Shown: one piece after another, positions 1 through 10,798 of the stretch
How positions within the stretch are numbered: the stretch's first letter is position 1
How the letters are laid out: every line of letters begins with the position of its first letter
Source: Collimonas silvisoli
Lineage (GTDB): Bacteria; Pseudomonadota; Gammaproteobacteria; Burkholderiales; Burkholderiaceae_D
Direction: 5' to 3'
Length of the DNA stretch: 59,805 nt
Assembly: GCF_018305005.1 (NCBI RefSeq)
Contig: NZ_JAGQEG010000031.1
Location: 1 to 59,805, forward strand
Notes under the pieces: generated by a model
Seen by the model: the letters and a program-made list of their open reading frames with translations, nothing else
Told to the model about the DNA's origin: nothing
Database searches by the model: none
Program-made: the position numbers and the translations under genes

Positions 1-430
1 CAAACAGGCCGACAAACGGCGCGGTAGAACCAACCGACGCCAGTACCGCCATGCCGGTCTGCAATTTGCCTGAGACTTCGTCAATTGCCTGGCGCAATGA
101 CAACGTGACCCAGTCGCTGACTGACAATTGATCGTGCAAATGGCCTTTGTGCGCGGCATGGTGGCGCATCGATGAGACGCCAGCCTGGGCTACTTCGGCA
201 AAAGGATTTTCCGTACCTAGCGTGGCGATTCCTTCCGGCAGGCTGGTGGTATCCCAGAACTGGTGGCCGGCAGCGTGGGCGGCACGCTGGAAGCGCAGAA
301 TTTGCAGGGCCTTGGTCAGGATCACATACCAGGACGCAATCGACATCGCCACCAACAGTACGGCGACGCTTTTAATGACGAAATCGCCCTGGTCCCAGAG
401 TGCTTCCAATCCGTACGGACTTACTTCCAT
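1..430 (-). CDS. exbB: ExbB/TolQ-type proton channel subunit (partial, C-terminus outside window)
   Basis: Inner-membrane subunit of the ExbB-ExbD proton channel that energises TonB for uptake of iron compounds across the outer membrane. The visible N-terminal 143 residues begin MEVSPYGLEALW, have a first membrane segment at about residues 16-38 and then a cytoplasmic stretch. The window cuts the gene just after the family signature ASVGSTAPFVGLF, which marks the second membrane segment. It lies 66 bp downstream of tonB on the same strand, so the pair is probably co-transcribed, and exbD probably follows outside the window. A second exbB-like gene lies at 13131-13823. The call is sure at family level; ExbB rather than TolQ is inferred from the tonB neighbour. 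Confidence 0.9.
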   Translation of the reverse strand, partial: MEVSPYGLEALWDQGDFVIKSVAVLLVAMSIASWYVILTKALQILRFQRAAHAAGHQFWDTTSLPEGIATLGTENPFAEVAQAGVSSMRHHAAHKGHLHDQLSVSDWVTLSLRQAIDEVSGKLQTGMAVLASVGSTAPFVGLF

Positions 431-496
431 GATGAACTCCCTTGTATCTGTAAATTGAGTGCGGCTGCTTGGGCGACGCGCCAAGCGCGCCAGTGA

Positions 497-1180
497 TTAA
501 TTGGATAACTGGAAATTGATAGGCACGATGGCAAACACCGGCAGCGGCTTGCCATCTTCCATATAGGGCTTGAACAAAGCCCGCATCACCGCCTGTTTGG
601 CGGCCTCATCCAGACGGCTGGAGCCGGAGGATTTCTGTAGCTCGACACGCTCGGCGTGGCCTTTTTCGTTTATCAGGACCCGGATCACCGACTTGCCTTC
701 TTCGCCCATGCGCTTGGAGACAGCCGGATATTTCACGTCTGGCGGCTGGATGTATTCGACCCCGGAGGTGATGGTGCGAGGCTGGGCAGGTGCGGCAACT
801 GGCGCAGCTGGCGCCGGTGCAACCGCTGCTGCTTCGTGCTGTGGCGATTGCGGGGCGGCTGTCGGCACTGAAATTGCGGTTTCCGACGGCGTGTTGTTGA
901 CGACGGGCGTCGGGCGCGGTGGCGTAATGTTTTTCTTTACCACGGCGACGGTTTTCGGCGTTGCCGGCTGCGGTTTGGGAGGCGTGGGCTCAGGCGCCTT
1001 TTCCGGCGTGATGAAGCTGGCGAAGATTTCTTTCGGCATGGCTTGCGCGGCTTGATGAATCAGGCCGCTTTTCAAGGCCCAGAAAAAAGCCGCGTGAAGC
1101 AACAAGATCGCCCCTAACGGGCCGATACGTTTGATTTTTTTCCACGCAAGCGCAGGGGAGCTGATTGTTGCTGACGACAT
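497..1180 (-). CDS. tonB: TonB family energy transducer
   Basis: TonB passes the energy of the proton gradient to outer-membrane receptors. The 227-residue protein has one N-terminal membrane anchor (about residues 17-38), a long Pro/Ala-rich linker with EPTPPKP-type stretches that spans the periplasm, and a C-terminal TonB domain with the typical sequence YPAVSKRMGEEGKSVIRVL. The ORF is open much further upstream, but that part would overlap bfd completely, so the start MSSATISS is preferred. The ribosome binding site there is weak. Gene order hemP, unknown, bfd, tonB, exbB points to iron or haem uptake. Confidence 0.92.
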   Translation of the reverse strand: MSSATISSPALAWKKIKRIGPLGAILLLHAAFFWALKSGLIHQAAQAMPKEIFASFITPEKAPEPTPPKPQPATPKTVAVVKKNITPPRPTPVVNNTPSETAISVPTAAPQSPQHEAAAVAPAPAAPVAAPAQPRTITSGVEYIQPPDVKYPAVSKRMGEEGKSVIRVLINEKGHAERVELQKSSGSSRLDEAAKQAVMRALFKPYMEDGKPLPVFAIVPINFQLSN

Positions 1181-1214
1181 GGTTGCGCTGATCCCGCTTG
1201 AACTTACATCGCCA

Positions 1215-1445
1215 TTAAGCGGCTTGTATATTTTGTTGGAATACCAATGCTTGAACATGGCGAAGTGCCGCCGGAGCCCGGTTATCCAGGCACTCGCGCA
1301 ATACGCTTTTTGCACAGGAATGACATTTTCCGCAGCAGGTGGCAATGCCCAGGTTCTCGCGCAATTCGGACATGGAAGACATGCCCGAATCGACTGCTTG
1401 TCGAATTTTTCGATCCGAAACGTTATTGCAAACACAAACGATCAT
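1215..1445 (-). CDS. bfd: Bacterioferritin-associated ferredoxin
   Basis: Small [2Fe-2S] protein which, in characterised homologues, delivers electrons to bacterioferritin to release stored iron. At 76 residues it is about the usual length. The four expected cysteines are visible: a C-x-C pair near the N-terminus (MIVCVCNN) and a C-x2-C pair in CCGKCHSC, where extra cysteines make the exact ligand choice uncertain by one residue. The Bfd signature VSDRKIRQAV follows the first pair. It lies just upstream of tonB, consistent with expression under low iron. No bacterioferritin gene is in the window. Confidence 0.93.
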   Translation of the reverse strand: MIVCVCNNVSDRKIRQAVDSGMSSMSELRENLGIATCCGKCHSCAKSVLRECLDNRAPAALRHVQALVFQQNIQAA

Positions 1446-1551
1446 TTTTTTACCCTACTGCCATAGCTAGAAGGCAGATTAAGAAATAAAAGTCGGCCGA
1501 CAAAGATGTTCTTGCGGCCTTTATGGTTTATCGATACTGCTCGATGTTGCT

Positions 1552-1872
1552 TCAGCACACCCGGTTCGCAGCCACGAATCTGCTGAACAGATTGTATTTC
1601 TCCGGCCGCGGCATCGTGCTCTCTACTACCGTGCCCCACTGCTCCGACAATTGCAGGCAGGTTGCGCGTAATACTGGCGCCAGATTCGGCAAATCCGCCA
1701 GCGCCTTCAAATGCCGCTCAATTACCGAGGCCAGCTTGACGCAAGCGCTGGTTTCATGGCTGTTCGCGGTGTAATGCGACATCAGGTGCAGCACTGCCGA
1801 GACCAGCAACTCCGGCTGCGCCGGCGCACCGTTTGGCTCTACGAAAGCCGGATTGATTTTCTCCGATATCAT
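1552..1872 (-). CDS. Conserved-looking hypothetical protein in iron cluster
   Basis: A 106-residue soluble, mostly helical-looking protein that I do not recognise. It starts MISEKINPAFVEPNG behind a good ribosome binding site (AGGAG, 6 nt before ATG), which is why ATG was chosen over the TTG one codon earlier. It has no signal peptide, no membrane segment and no metal-binding Cys cluster. It lies between hemP and bfd on the same strand with gaps of about 80 and 106 bp, so co-regulation with iron genes is likely. The start site and uniform codon use support a real gene; function is unknown. Confidence 0.7.
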   Translation of the reverse strand: MISEKINPAFVEPNGAPAQPELLVSAVLHLMSHYTANSHETSACVKLASVIERHLKALADLPNLAPVLRATCLQLSEQWGTVVESTMPRPEKYNLFSRFVAANRVC

Positions 1873-1953
1873 CAAGCGCTCCTATATCAGTATCTCGCTG
1901 GCTGGCGCTTGCTGCGGGCGGGCTGGTTATGGACCAATTAAAAACTGCCGTGC

Positions 1954-2151
1954 TTAAGCGGTCAGGATCAACTTGTTCAATTGCGTCAACCGCAGCTTGT
2001 AAATCCTGCCGCCGTGATCAATTTCCAGTTCGCGCATTTGCTTGAACAGATCCTGGCTCTTGATTCGCGTGACTGCTGATGCAACTGACTTGGTGATGCT
2101 GGACACAGGGGTTTTCTCAACTTGTGTTTCGCGTCGTATCGTCTGGCTCAT
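1954..2151 (-). CDS. hemP: Hemin uptake protein HemP
   Basis: Small protein of the HemP family, found at the head of haem-uptake loci; in some proteobacteria it acts as an activator of haem receptor genes. The 65-residue product ends in the family signature HGGRIYKLRLTQLNKLIL. The start MSQTIRRE was chosen because it follows an AGGA ribosome binding site; a longer form from 2178 would run into the putative Fur site. No haem receptor gene is adjacent; instead bfd, tonB and exbB follow. Confidence 0.9.
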   Translation of the reverse strand: MSQTIRRETQVEKTPVSSITKSVASAVTRIKSQDLFKQMRELEIDHGGRIYKLRLTQLNKLILTA

Positions 2152-2167
2152 TATAGTCCTTTCTGTA

Positions 2168-2186
2168 AATGCGAACAATTCGTATT
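2168..2186 (-). promoter_or_regulatory. Putative Fur box upstream of hemP
   Basis: The 19-bp sequence AATGCGAACAATTCGTATT is an imperfect palindrome rich in A and T. It lies 17 bp before the hemP start in the region where the promoter should be. Its layout (19 bp, inverted, AAT/ATT at the ends) resembles Fur-binding sites, but the match to the classical consensus is only moderate. The gene context (hemP, bfd, tonB) is what makes Fur control likely. Confidence 0.45.
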
Positions 2187-2320
2187 TGTATTATTCGCTA
2201 CTTGATCAGGGAATGCAAGTGCTTTTAATGTGCGGCGCCGGGGCTATCTGGAAATGATGCAAAACAGGCAATGCTGTTTTCTGGAGAGAGCGGGAGGGGA
2301 GCGGGAAGGGGGGTTAACGC

Positions 2321-2350
2321 AAAACAAGCGCAAATGCGCTTGTTTTATTG
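2321..2350 (-). terminator. Rho-independent terminator after the RNA methyltransferase gene
   Basis: Perfect 12-nt inverted repeat AAAACAAGCGCA / TGCGCTTGTTTT with almost no loop. It ends in TTTT on both strands, so it can act in either direction. It lies about 30 bp after the stop of the methyltransferase gene. Confidence 0.75.
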
Positions 2351-2377
2351 GGGGTGCGGCTAACTACGGCTATGCGG

Positions 2378-3613
2378 TCATTCGGCCTTCGGCTTGGCCG
2401 CTTCGCGCCGGTTGAAGCCGGCCACCATGTCGAAACGGAACAGGCGGCATTCGAGCGCGCCGTTGAAGAAAGGCGTTTTGCGCGCTTCTTTCAGGCGCAG
2501 CAGCTTGGGCAAGCCGAGATCGGCCGAGAACAAAAATACGCTCCAGCCGGCAAAGCGCTGTTTCAGCGTGGTGCCGAATGCGCTGAAGAAGGCGGTCAGC
2601 AAGTCGTCGCTGCTCAGAGTGCTGTCGCCGCGCACGCCGATCCGCTCGCCATACGGCGGGTTGGTCAGCATGATGCCGTGCTCGACTTCGGCAGGCGGTT
2701 TGACTTCCTGTGCTTCGATTTGTTTGATCGGCACTTCAAACAGGATGCCGGCGTTGCGCAGGTTGTTCGCCGCAATCTGCACCATGTCGCCGGAAATATC
2801 GCTGCCGAAAATGGTTGGCGTGGTCGGCAAAGGATTCGGCTTGAAGCTGCCCTTGATCGCCAGCCATTTCGCGCTTTCGAAATCGTTGAATTTTTCAAAG
2901 GCGAAGTGACGGCGGGCGCCGGCCGGGATGCCGGCGACGATCTGGGCTGCTTCGATCAAAATGGTGCCGGAGCCGCACATAGGGTCGAACAATACCGTGC
3001 CTGGCTTCCAGCCGGAGGTGCGCAGCAGGCCGGCGGCGAGATTCTCGCGCAACGGGGCATCGCCGGTTTCAGCGCGCCAGCCGCGCTTGAACAATGCCTC
3101 GCCGGAAGTATCGAGGTACAGAGTGAAATTGTGGGCGTCGAGAAAGCCAACGATACGCATGTCCGGGATGCCGGTATCTACCGAAGGGCGCTCATTGCAC
3201 AGGTCACGGAAACGATCGCAAATGCCATCCTTGATCTTGAGCGTAGTGAATTGCAGGCTGCGCAGCGGCGATTTCACCGCAGTAACGTCGACCCGAATGG
3301 TGTGGCTGACCGGAAACCAGCTTTCCCATTCCTGTTCCAGCGTCATGTCGTAGATATCGTTTTCATTCTTGTATGCGCCATGCGTCAAACGCAGCAGCAC
3401 CCGGCTGGCAATCCGCGAGTGCAGATTGATGCGCCAGGCGTCGCTCAGCACGCCGGAGCAATGGACGCCGCCGGGCACCTGGGTGTGGACCTTGAGCGTG
3501 ACGGCGGGCGCGCTGAATTGTGCTATTTCATTCAGCTCTTCAGCCAGGGCGGCTTCCAGCCCGCGCGGGCAAGGACAAAAATACGAGTGTGAATCTGTTG
3601 CTAAGTGTGACAT
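2378..3613 (-). CDS. THUMP-domain class I RNA methyltransferase (RlmL/YpsC family, COG0116)
   Basis: Predicted S-adenosylmethionine-dependent enzyme that methylates the N2 of a guanine in 23S rRNA. The 411-residue protein has an N-terminal ferredoxin-like plus THUMP RNA-binding region (about residues 5-160) and a Rossmann methyltransferase domain. That domain contains the SAM-binding motif DPMCGSGTILIEA and the catalytic NPPYGER motif of N2-guanine methyltransferases. It corresponds to the N-terminal half of E. coli RlmL, without the RlmK half. It is monocistronic and followed by a strong terminator. The exact target base is inferred from family only. Confidence 0.88.
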   Translation of the reverse strand: MSHLATDSHSYFCPCPRGLEAALAEELNEIAQFSAPAVTLKVHTQVPGGVHCSGVLSDAWRINLHSRIASRVLLRLTHGAYKNENDIYDMTLEQEWESWFPVSHTIRVDVTAVKSPLRSLQFTTLKIKDGICDRFRDLCNERPSVDTGIPDMRIVGFLDAHNFTLYLDTSGEALFKRGWRAETGDAPLRENLAAGLLRTSGWKPGTVLFDPMCGSGTILIEAAQIVAGIPAGARRHFAFEKFNDFESAKWLAIKGSFKPNPLPTTPTIFGSDISGDMVQIAANNLRNAGILFEVPIKQIEAQEVKPPAEVEHGIMLTNPPYGERIGVRGDSTLSSDDLLTAFFSAFGTTLKQRFAGWSVFLFSADLGLPKLLRLKEARKTPFFNGALECRLFRFDMVAGFNRREAAKPKAE

Positions 3614-3703
3614 GGGGGACCTTTTATCCGTTGATACTACAGTTTTGCTTAGCTACCGTAATAGCTAACTTGTTTAAACAATCAATTAACTTATTTGGCC
3701 AAC

Positions 3704-4306
3704 TTATCTGGCGAATGCGCGCTCCACAAAATCCAGCCGATCCTGGCCCCAGAACGCTTCGCCATCAACCACGTACCAGGGAGCGCCAAAGACATTGGCG
3801 GAAATCGCGTCTTCGGTAAAACGTTCGAATTCGCTCTGGACGCTGGCGGTTTCGGCCGATTTCAGCAAGGTCTTGCCGTCATGGCCAAGCTCCGAGGCGA
3901 TTGCGATCAAAGTAGCGCCGTCGGCGATATTGCGTTGTTCGGCCCAGACTGCGCGCATTATAGCGCCGGTCAATATCATGGCGGCTTCCGTGCCATGCGC
4001 CAGCTGGGTGGCGATGATCAGTTTTGCGGCATCATCGCTCTGCACCGGGAAAAAAGCCGGTTGCAGGTTGAGCGGCACTTGCAGGTATTCGCTCCAGCGC
4101 CGCAACTCTTCCAGCCGGTAGGCCTGGCGCTGGGGTGCGCGTTTGGCCAGCGGCAAACCGCCGGAGCTGCTGAAGACCTTGGACAAGTCGCAGGGTTTTA
4201 ATACGATCTTGACATCGTATTGCTTGACCAGGGTCTGCAGGCGCGCGTGGCCCAGGTAGGCGAAGGGCGAATGCGGCGCGAAATAATATTCACAGAGCTT
4301 ACTCAT
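3704..4306 (-). CDS. DsbA-fold 2-hydroxychromene-2-carboxylate isomerase family protein
   Basis: Kappa-class glutathione-transferase-like protein with a thioredoxin/DsbA fold. Characterised relatives isomerise 2-hydroxychromene-2-carboxylate in naphthalene breakdown, using glutathione. The 200-residue product shows the family N-terminus YYFAPHSPFAYLG and the C-terminal signature NVFGAPWYVVDGEAFWGQDRLDFVE. The start MSKLCEYYF was chosen to avoid overlap with hemJ; it lies 19 bp after the hemJ stop. No aromatic catabolism genes are nearby, so the true substrate is unknown. Confidence 0.85.
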   Translation of the reverse strand: MSKLCEYYFAPHSPFAYLGHARLQTLVKQYDVKIVLKPCDLSKVFSSSGGLPLAKRAPQRQAYRLEELRRWSEYLQVPLNLQPAFFPVQSDDAAKLIIATQLAHGTEAAMILTGAIMRAVWAEQRNIADGATLIAIASELGHDGKTLLKSAETASVQSEFERFTEDAISANVFGAPWYVVDGEAFWGQDRLDFVERAFAR

Positions 4307-4325
4307 GGCTAGTCCTCGGACGGCG

Positions 4326-4748
4326 TTAGAACGGTTTGACAACCACCAGGATGACAATCGCCAGCAGCAGCAGCACCGGTACTTCATTGAAATAGCGGAA
4401 CCAGGTATGGCTGCGGGTGTTCACCCCGTTTTCAAATTTCTTCAGCAAGCTGCCGCAGGCATGGTGGTAACCGATCACAAGAATCACCAGGAATAATTTC
4501 GCGTGCAGCCAGCCATTGCCGGGACCTTTGCCTATGCCGTAACCCAGCCACAGCCAGGCGCCGAATACAATCGCCGGCAGCGACAATATCGACATGAAAC
4601 GATACAGCTTGCGCGCCATCGTCAGCAATCTTTGGGTGGCTGCGGTATCGGTTTCCTGCGCCAGGTTGACCAGAATCCGTGGCAAATAAAACAAGCCGGC
4701 AAACCATGAAGCGATGAAGACGATATGCAGCGATTTGATCCAAAGCAT
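4326..4748 (-). CDS. hemJ: Protoporphyrinogen IX oxidase HemJ (CopD/UPF0093 family)
   Basis: Membrane enzyme of haem synthesis that oxidises protoporphyrinogen IX to protoporphyrin IX. The 140-residue length and four predicted membrane segments fit HemJ. Family landmarks are visible: His8 in SLHIVFIASWFAGLFYLPR, the segment GWLHAKL with a conserved Lys, and the ending FNEVPVLLL ... LVVVKPF. Ferrochelatase, the next enzyme of the pathway, is encoded at 20848-21954. The gene probably forms an operon with the DsbA-fold gene downstream. Confidence 0.9.
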   Translation of the reverse strand: MLWIKSLHIVFIASWFAGLFYLPRILVNLAQETDTAATQRLLTMARKLYRFMSILSLPAIVFGAWLWLGYGIGKGPGNGWLHAKLFLVILVIGYHHACGSLLKKFENGVNTRSHTWFRYFNEVPVLLLLAIVILVVVKPF

Positions 4749-4852
4749 GGTGTTTCCTTTTTTTGATTATTGTGGGAAGGGTAAGTTCGGTTACCTATAA
4801 CGCCGGAACGCCAGAAAATCGGTTCTACCGGTGTCGGACAATAGCTTAAACG

Positions 4853-4877
4853 GGACCAGAGTTTTTCGCTCCGGTCC
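4853..4877 (-). terminator. Possible terminator after proA
   Basis: On the minus strand GGACCGGAG and CTCTGGTCC form a 9-bp stem with one G-U pair and a 7-nt loop, followed by CGTTTAAG. It lies about 50 bp after the proA stop. The U-rich tail is short, so the call is tentative. Confidence 0.45.
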
Positions 4878-4929
4878 GCAGGCAAGGAACGCGTGAGCGC
4901 AGCGGTATCGACATGCCGCGAATGGCACC

Positions 4930-6195
4930 TTACTCGCGTACTTCTCCGTGTCCGAACACCACATATTTCAGGGAAGTCAAACCTTCCAGGCCGACCGGTC
5001 CGCGCGCATGCAGTTTATCGTTGGAGATGCCGATTTCAGCGCCCAGGCCAAATTCGAAACCATCGGCAAAGCGGGTCGAGGCATTGATCATGACCGATGC
5101 CGAATCGACTTCGCGCAAGAAACGCATGGCCCGTGAATGGTTCTCGGTGACGATGCTGTCGGTGTGCTGCGAAGAATAGGTGTTGATGTGGGCGATGGCT
5201 TCATCCACATCGGCGACGATCTTGACTGCCAGGATTGCCGCCAGGTATTCGGTGCGCCAGTCTTCTTCGGTAGCGGCGGCCAGGTACGGATATGCGGCCA
5301 GAATGCCGCGCGCCTCATCGTCGGCGCGCAATTCCACTTCTTTACCTTGATACAACCTGGCCAGTTGCGGCAATACCTGCGGCGCAATCGCGCGCGCCAC
5401 CAGCAAGGTCTCCATCGTGTTGCAGGTGCCGTAACGATGGCATTTGGCATTGAAGGCAATTTTCAGGGCTTTGTCGAGATCGGCCTGGTCGTCTATGTAC
5501 ACGTGGCAGATGCCGTCGAGATGCTTGATCATCGGTACCGTGGCTTCCTTGATCAGGCGCTCGATCAGGCCCTTGCCGCCACGCGGGACGATAACGTCGA
5601 CGTATTGCGGCATCGTGATCAGGGCGCCCACCGCGGCGCGATCGGTGGTGTCGACCACTTGTACCGCATCCGGCGGCAGGCCGGCGCCGGCCAGCCCCTC
5701 TTGCACCAGCTTGGCCAGCGCCTGATTGCAATGATGGGCCTCGGAGCCGCCGCGCAAGATGGTGGCGTTGCCGCTCTTGATGCACAGGCCGGCGGCATCC
5801 ACCGTGACGTTGGGCCGGGCTTCGTAAATGATGCCGATGACGCCCAGCGGCACCCGCATCTGGCCCACCTGGATGCCGCTTGGGCGGTACTTCATGTTCG
5901 AGATTTCACCGATCGGATCGGGCAGGGCGACAATCTGTTCGAGCCCGGCGATCATGGTGGCGATGGCCTGCTCCGACAGCGTCAGGCGGTCCAGCATTGC
6001 CGGCGCCAGGCCGTTGGCGCGGGCGGTATCCAGATCGATCTGGTTGGCTGCGCGCAACAGGTCGGCGTCGCGCCGGATGGCTGCGGCAATCAGGCTCAAT
6101 GCGCGATTCTTGACGGCGCTGTCGGCGCGCGCCATGGCGCGCGACGCAGCGCGCGCACGTTGTCCGACTTCGGTCATGTAGTGTTGGATGTTCAT
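4930..6195 (-). CDS. proA: Gamma-glutamyl phosphate reductase
   Basis: Second enzyme of proline synthesis: reduces gamma-glutamyl phosphate to glutamate semialdehyde with NADPH. The 421-residue protein covers the full family length. It has the aldehyde-dehydrogenase-type catalytic Cys region ([15 protein letters not shown]) and family motifs such as [17 protein letters not shown] and [13 protein letters not shown]. The frame is open for about 290 bp upstream but that part overlaps holA, so the start [11 protein letters not shown] is used; it lies 8 bp after the holA stop. The downstream end [26 protein letters not shown] is typical. No proB in the window. Confidence 0.96.
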   Translation of the reverse strand: MNIQHYMTEVGQRARAASRAMARADSAVKNRALSLIAAAIRRDADLLRAANQIDLDTARANGLAPAMLDRLTLSEQAIATMIAGLEQIVALPDPIGEISNMKYRPSGIQVGQMRVPLGVIGIIYEARPNVTVDAAGLCIKSGNATILRGGSEAHHCNQALAKLVQEGLAGAGLPPDAVQVVDTTDRAAVGALITMPQYVDVIVPRGGKGLIERLIKEATVPMIKHLDGICHVYIDDQADLDKALKIAFNAKCHRYGTCNTMETLLVARAIAPQVLPQLARLYQGKEVELRADDEARGILAAYPYLAAATEEDWRTEYLAAILAVKIVADVDEAIAHINTYSSQHTDSIVTENHSRAMRFLREVDSASVMINASTRFADGFEFGLGAEIGISNDKLHARGPVGLEGLTSLKYVVFGHGEVRE

Positions 6196-6203
6196 AAGTT
6201 CTA

Positions 6204-7220
6204 TCAAATATGTGCGACTTTTAAACCCAGTTGCAGCAAAGCGTCCCAGGCATCGCCGGCGAAGGTTCTGGTGCGCAAGCCTTTGACCATTTTGTCGACC
6301 TGCGCTGCATCTTTCAAGGCCGCTTCCAGTGTCGCCAGACTCAAGCGCCGCAGCGCCGGCTCCATCAGTCTTTCGCGTGGCCCCCAGATGCGATATTCCT
6401 TCAGGAGCGCGGGTATCGGTCGGCCCTGGATGGCTGCCGATTTCAATTTTAACAAGGTGCGGATTTCTTCGGAAAGCGCCCACAGCACCAACGGCAGCGC
6501 TTCACCTTCACCCTTCAGGCCGTCCATCATGCGTACCAGGCGCGCCGTATCGCCGACCAGCATCGCTTCATTCAGCTTGAAGACATCATAGCGCGCGACG
6601 TTGAGCACTGCATCGTGGCATTGTTCGAAACTGAGTTTGCCCGGCGGATGCAGCAAAGCCAGCTTCTGGATTTCCTGATGCGCCGCCAGCAGATTGCCTT
6701 CGACCCGATCGGCGATGAAATCCAGCGATTGGCGGTCTGCGCTTTGTTGCTGAGCCGCCAGCCGGACGCCGATCCAGTTCGGCAAGTGGGCCCGCTCCAC
6801 CAGCGGAATATCGATATACACAGCGCTCTGTTGCAGGGTAGCGACCCAGGCGGCTTTTTGCGTGGCCCAGTCAAGCTTGGGCAGGCTGATAATCGTGACG
6901 TTGTCCGGATTGAGCGTAGCGGTATAGTTTTGCAAGGCTTGGCCGCCGTCCTTGCCCGGCTTGCCGGTCGGGATGCGCAACTCGATCAGTTTTTTATCAC
7001 CGAACAGCGATTGCGACTGATTGGCGGCCAGCAACTCTCCCCATTTGAAACTACGGTCGACCACCAGCACATCGCGCTCGCTGCATCCGTTGCTGCGCGC
7101 ACTTTTGCGTATCTTGTCGGATGCCTCCAGCGCCAGCAGGTGCTCGTCGCTGGTGATCACATACAAGGGCGCCAGGGTTTTCGCCAGATGGCCGTCGAGC
7201 ACGTCGAACCGCAATTGCAT
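6204..7220 (-). CDS. holA: DNA polymerase III subunit delta
   Basis: Clamp-loader subunit that opens the beta sliding clamp. The 338-residue protein matches the HolA family across its length: N-terminal [21 protein letters not shown], the middle [17 protein letters not shown], and the C-terminal collar domain with [14 protein letters not shown]. It sits between lptE and proA on the same strand (26 bp and 8 bp gaps), the usual order in related betaproteobacteria, so these genes are probably transcribed together from leuS. Confidence 0.95.
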   Translation of the reverse strand: MQLRFDVLDGHLAKTLAPLYVITSDEHLLALEASDKIRKSARSNGCSERDVLVVDRSFKWGELLAANQSQSLFGDKKLIELRIPTGKPGKDGGQALQNYTATLNPDNVTIISLPKLDWATQKAAWVATLQQSAVYIDIPLVERAHLPNWIGVRLAAQQQSADRQSLDFIADRVEGNLLAAHQEIQKLALLHPPGKLSFEQCHDAVLNVARYDVFKLNEAMLVGDTARLVRMMDGLKGEGEALPLVLWALSEEIRTLLKLKSAAIQGRPIPALLKEYRIWGPRERLMEPALRRLSLATLEAALKDAAQVDKMVKGLRTRTFAGDAWDALLQLGLKVAHI

Positions 7221-7246
7221 GATTTAACCTTTAACCTTTGACCCTG

Positions 7247-7840
7247 TTATTTGGCAGGAGCGGTGCTGGCCGGAGTTGCAGCCGGCGCCGGCTGCTCAGA
7301 CTGGGTCGGCTGGGCCGTCTTGAGCGCAGCCAACCGGCGCAGAACCTGTTGCACCATGTCGCTTCGCATGTCACGGTACAGCAGCACTTCTTCCGCACCC
7401 TTGGACAATTCTTGCGAGGAGTTATAGCTGATGTCGCGCTTCAAGGTGATCAGCGTCGCCGGCAACAACTCCTTCTTTTCCGCATCGGTCACGCGGAAAG
7501 TCAGTCGGTAATACAGCATGTATTCGCTGGCGCGGCCTGAGCTGTTGGTAGTCAGGATGACTTTCTCTTGAGTTTCGCCGAGCACTTCCAGTACCGCTTC
7601 GGCGCCTTCGGCACTCGGCAGCAGCTGTGTATTGCCGCTGGCCAGAATGTTGCGTTTTAACTCAATCCCCAGCGGCGAGCTGGGGGCAAAATTCATATAG
7701 AGCGACTTGAATGGCAGGTTGGCCGAACCGCGCAGATGAAAACCGCAGGCGCACAGCATCGCAGTCATCATCAGTATCAATGGCCAGCGCAGCCATGTGC
7801 GGGAATCTGCAGACATTCTGAGGGGCGTTCTATTCAACAT
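7247..7840 (-). CDS. lptE: LPS-assembly lipoprotein LptE
   Basis: Outer-membrane lipoprotein that plugs the LptD barrel and helps place lipopolysaccharide in the outer leaflet. The 197-residue product has a lipoprotein signal peptide ending in the lipobox LCAC, followed by GFHLRG, the typical mature N-terminus of LptE. The start MLNRTPLR was preferred to an ATG 51 nt upstream because it follows AAGGAA at good spacing and gives a normal signal peptide. It has a Pro/Ala-rich tail. It lies between leuS and holA, as in E. coli and many betaproteobacteria. Confidence 0.93.
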   Translation of the reverse strand: MLNRTPLRMSADSRTWLRWPLILMMTAMLCACGFHLRGSANLPFKSLYMNFAPSSPLGIELKRNILASGNTQLLPSAEGAEAVLEVLGETQEKVILTTNSSGRASEYMLYYRLTFRVTDAEKKELLPATLITLKRDISYNSSQELSKGAEEVLLYRDMRSDMVQQVLRRLAALKTAQPTQSEQPAPAATPASTAPAK

Positions 7841-7899
7841 TCGGAGATTCCTTGTTTCAAGATTCAAGGCCGGACGCATGGGGCCGGCCATACGATAAG

Positions 7900-10653
<2,754 letters not shown>

Positions 10654-10702
10654 TTACGAATCGGAATGGGAACTTGCCGGGCCAATAAATACTATAACGG
10701 CC

Positions 10703-10728
10703 CCGAACCGGTGATTATACTGGTTCGG
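10703..10728 (-). promoter_or_regulatory. Candidate leuS promoter -10 inside an inverted repeat
   Basis: On the minus strand there is a perfect TATAAT hexamer (10714-10719), about 170 bp before leuS. It lies inside the loop of an inverted repeat, CCGAACC...GGTTCGG, that could also form a stem-loop at the end of the upstream PAP2-like gene. No good -35 hexamer is visible, so the promoter call is tentative. The rest of the 253-bp gap shows nothing clear. Confidence 0.35.
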
Positions 10729-10798
10729 ATGCCGCTTTAGCGCACACGACTCGTGGCGGCAGGCGATACTTGATGGCTGGCCGGAAAACCGCGTCGTT

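Noticed and set aside
1181-1435. N-terminal extension of tonB by 85 codons
   Set aside because: It would overlap the whole of bfd and lies before the normal TonB membrane anchor.
2348-3592. A 414-codon open frame on the plus strand opposite the RNA methyltransferase gene
   Set aside because: It mirrors the codons of a clearly conserved gene on the other strand; the translation is low-complexity and matches no family. The same holds for long plus-strand frames opposite proA, purM, holA and leuS.
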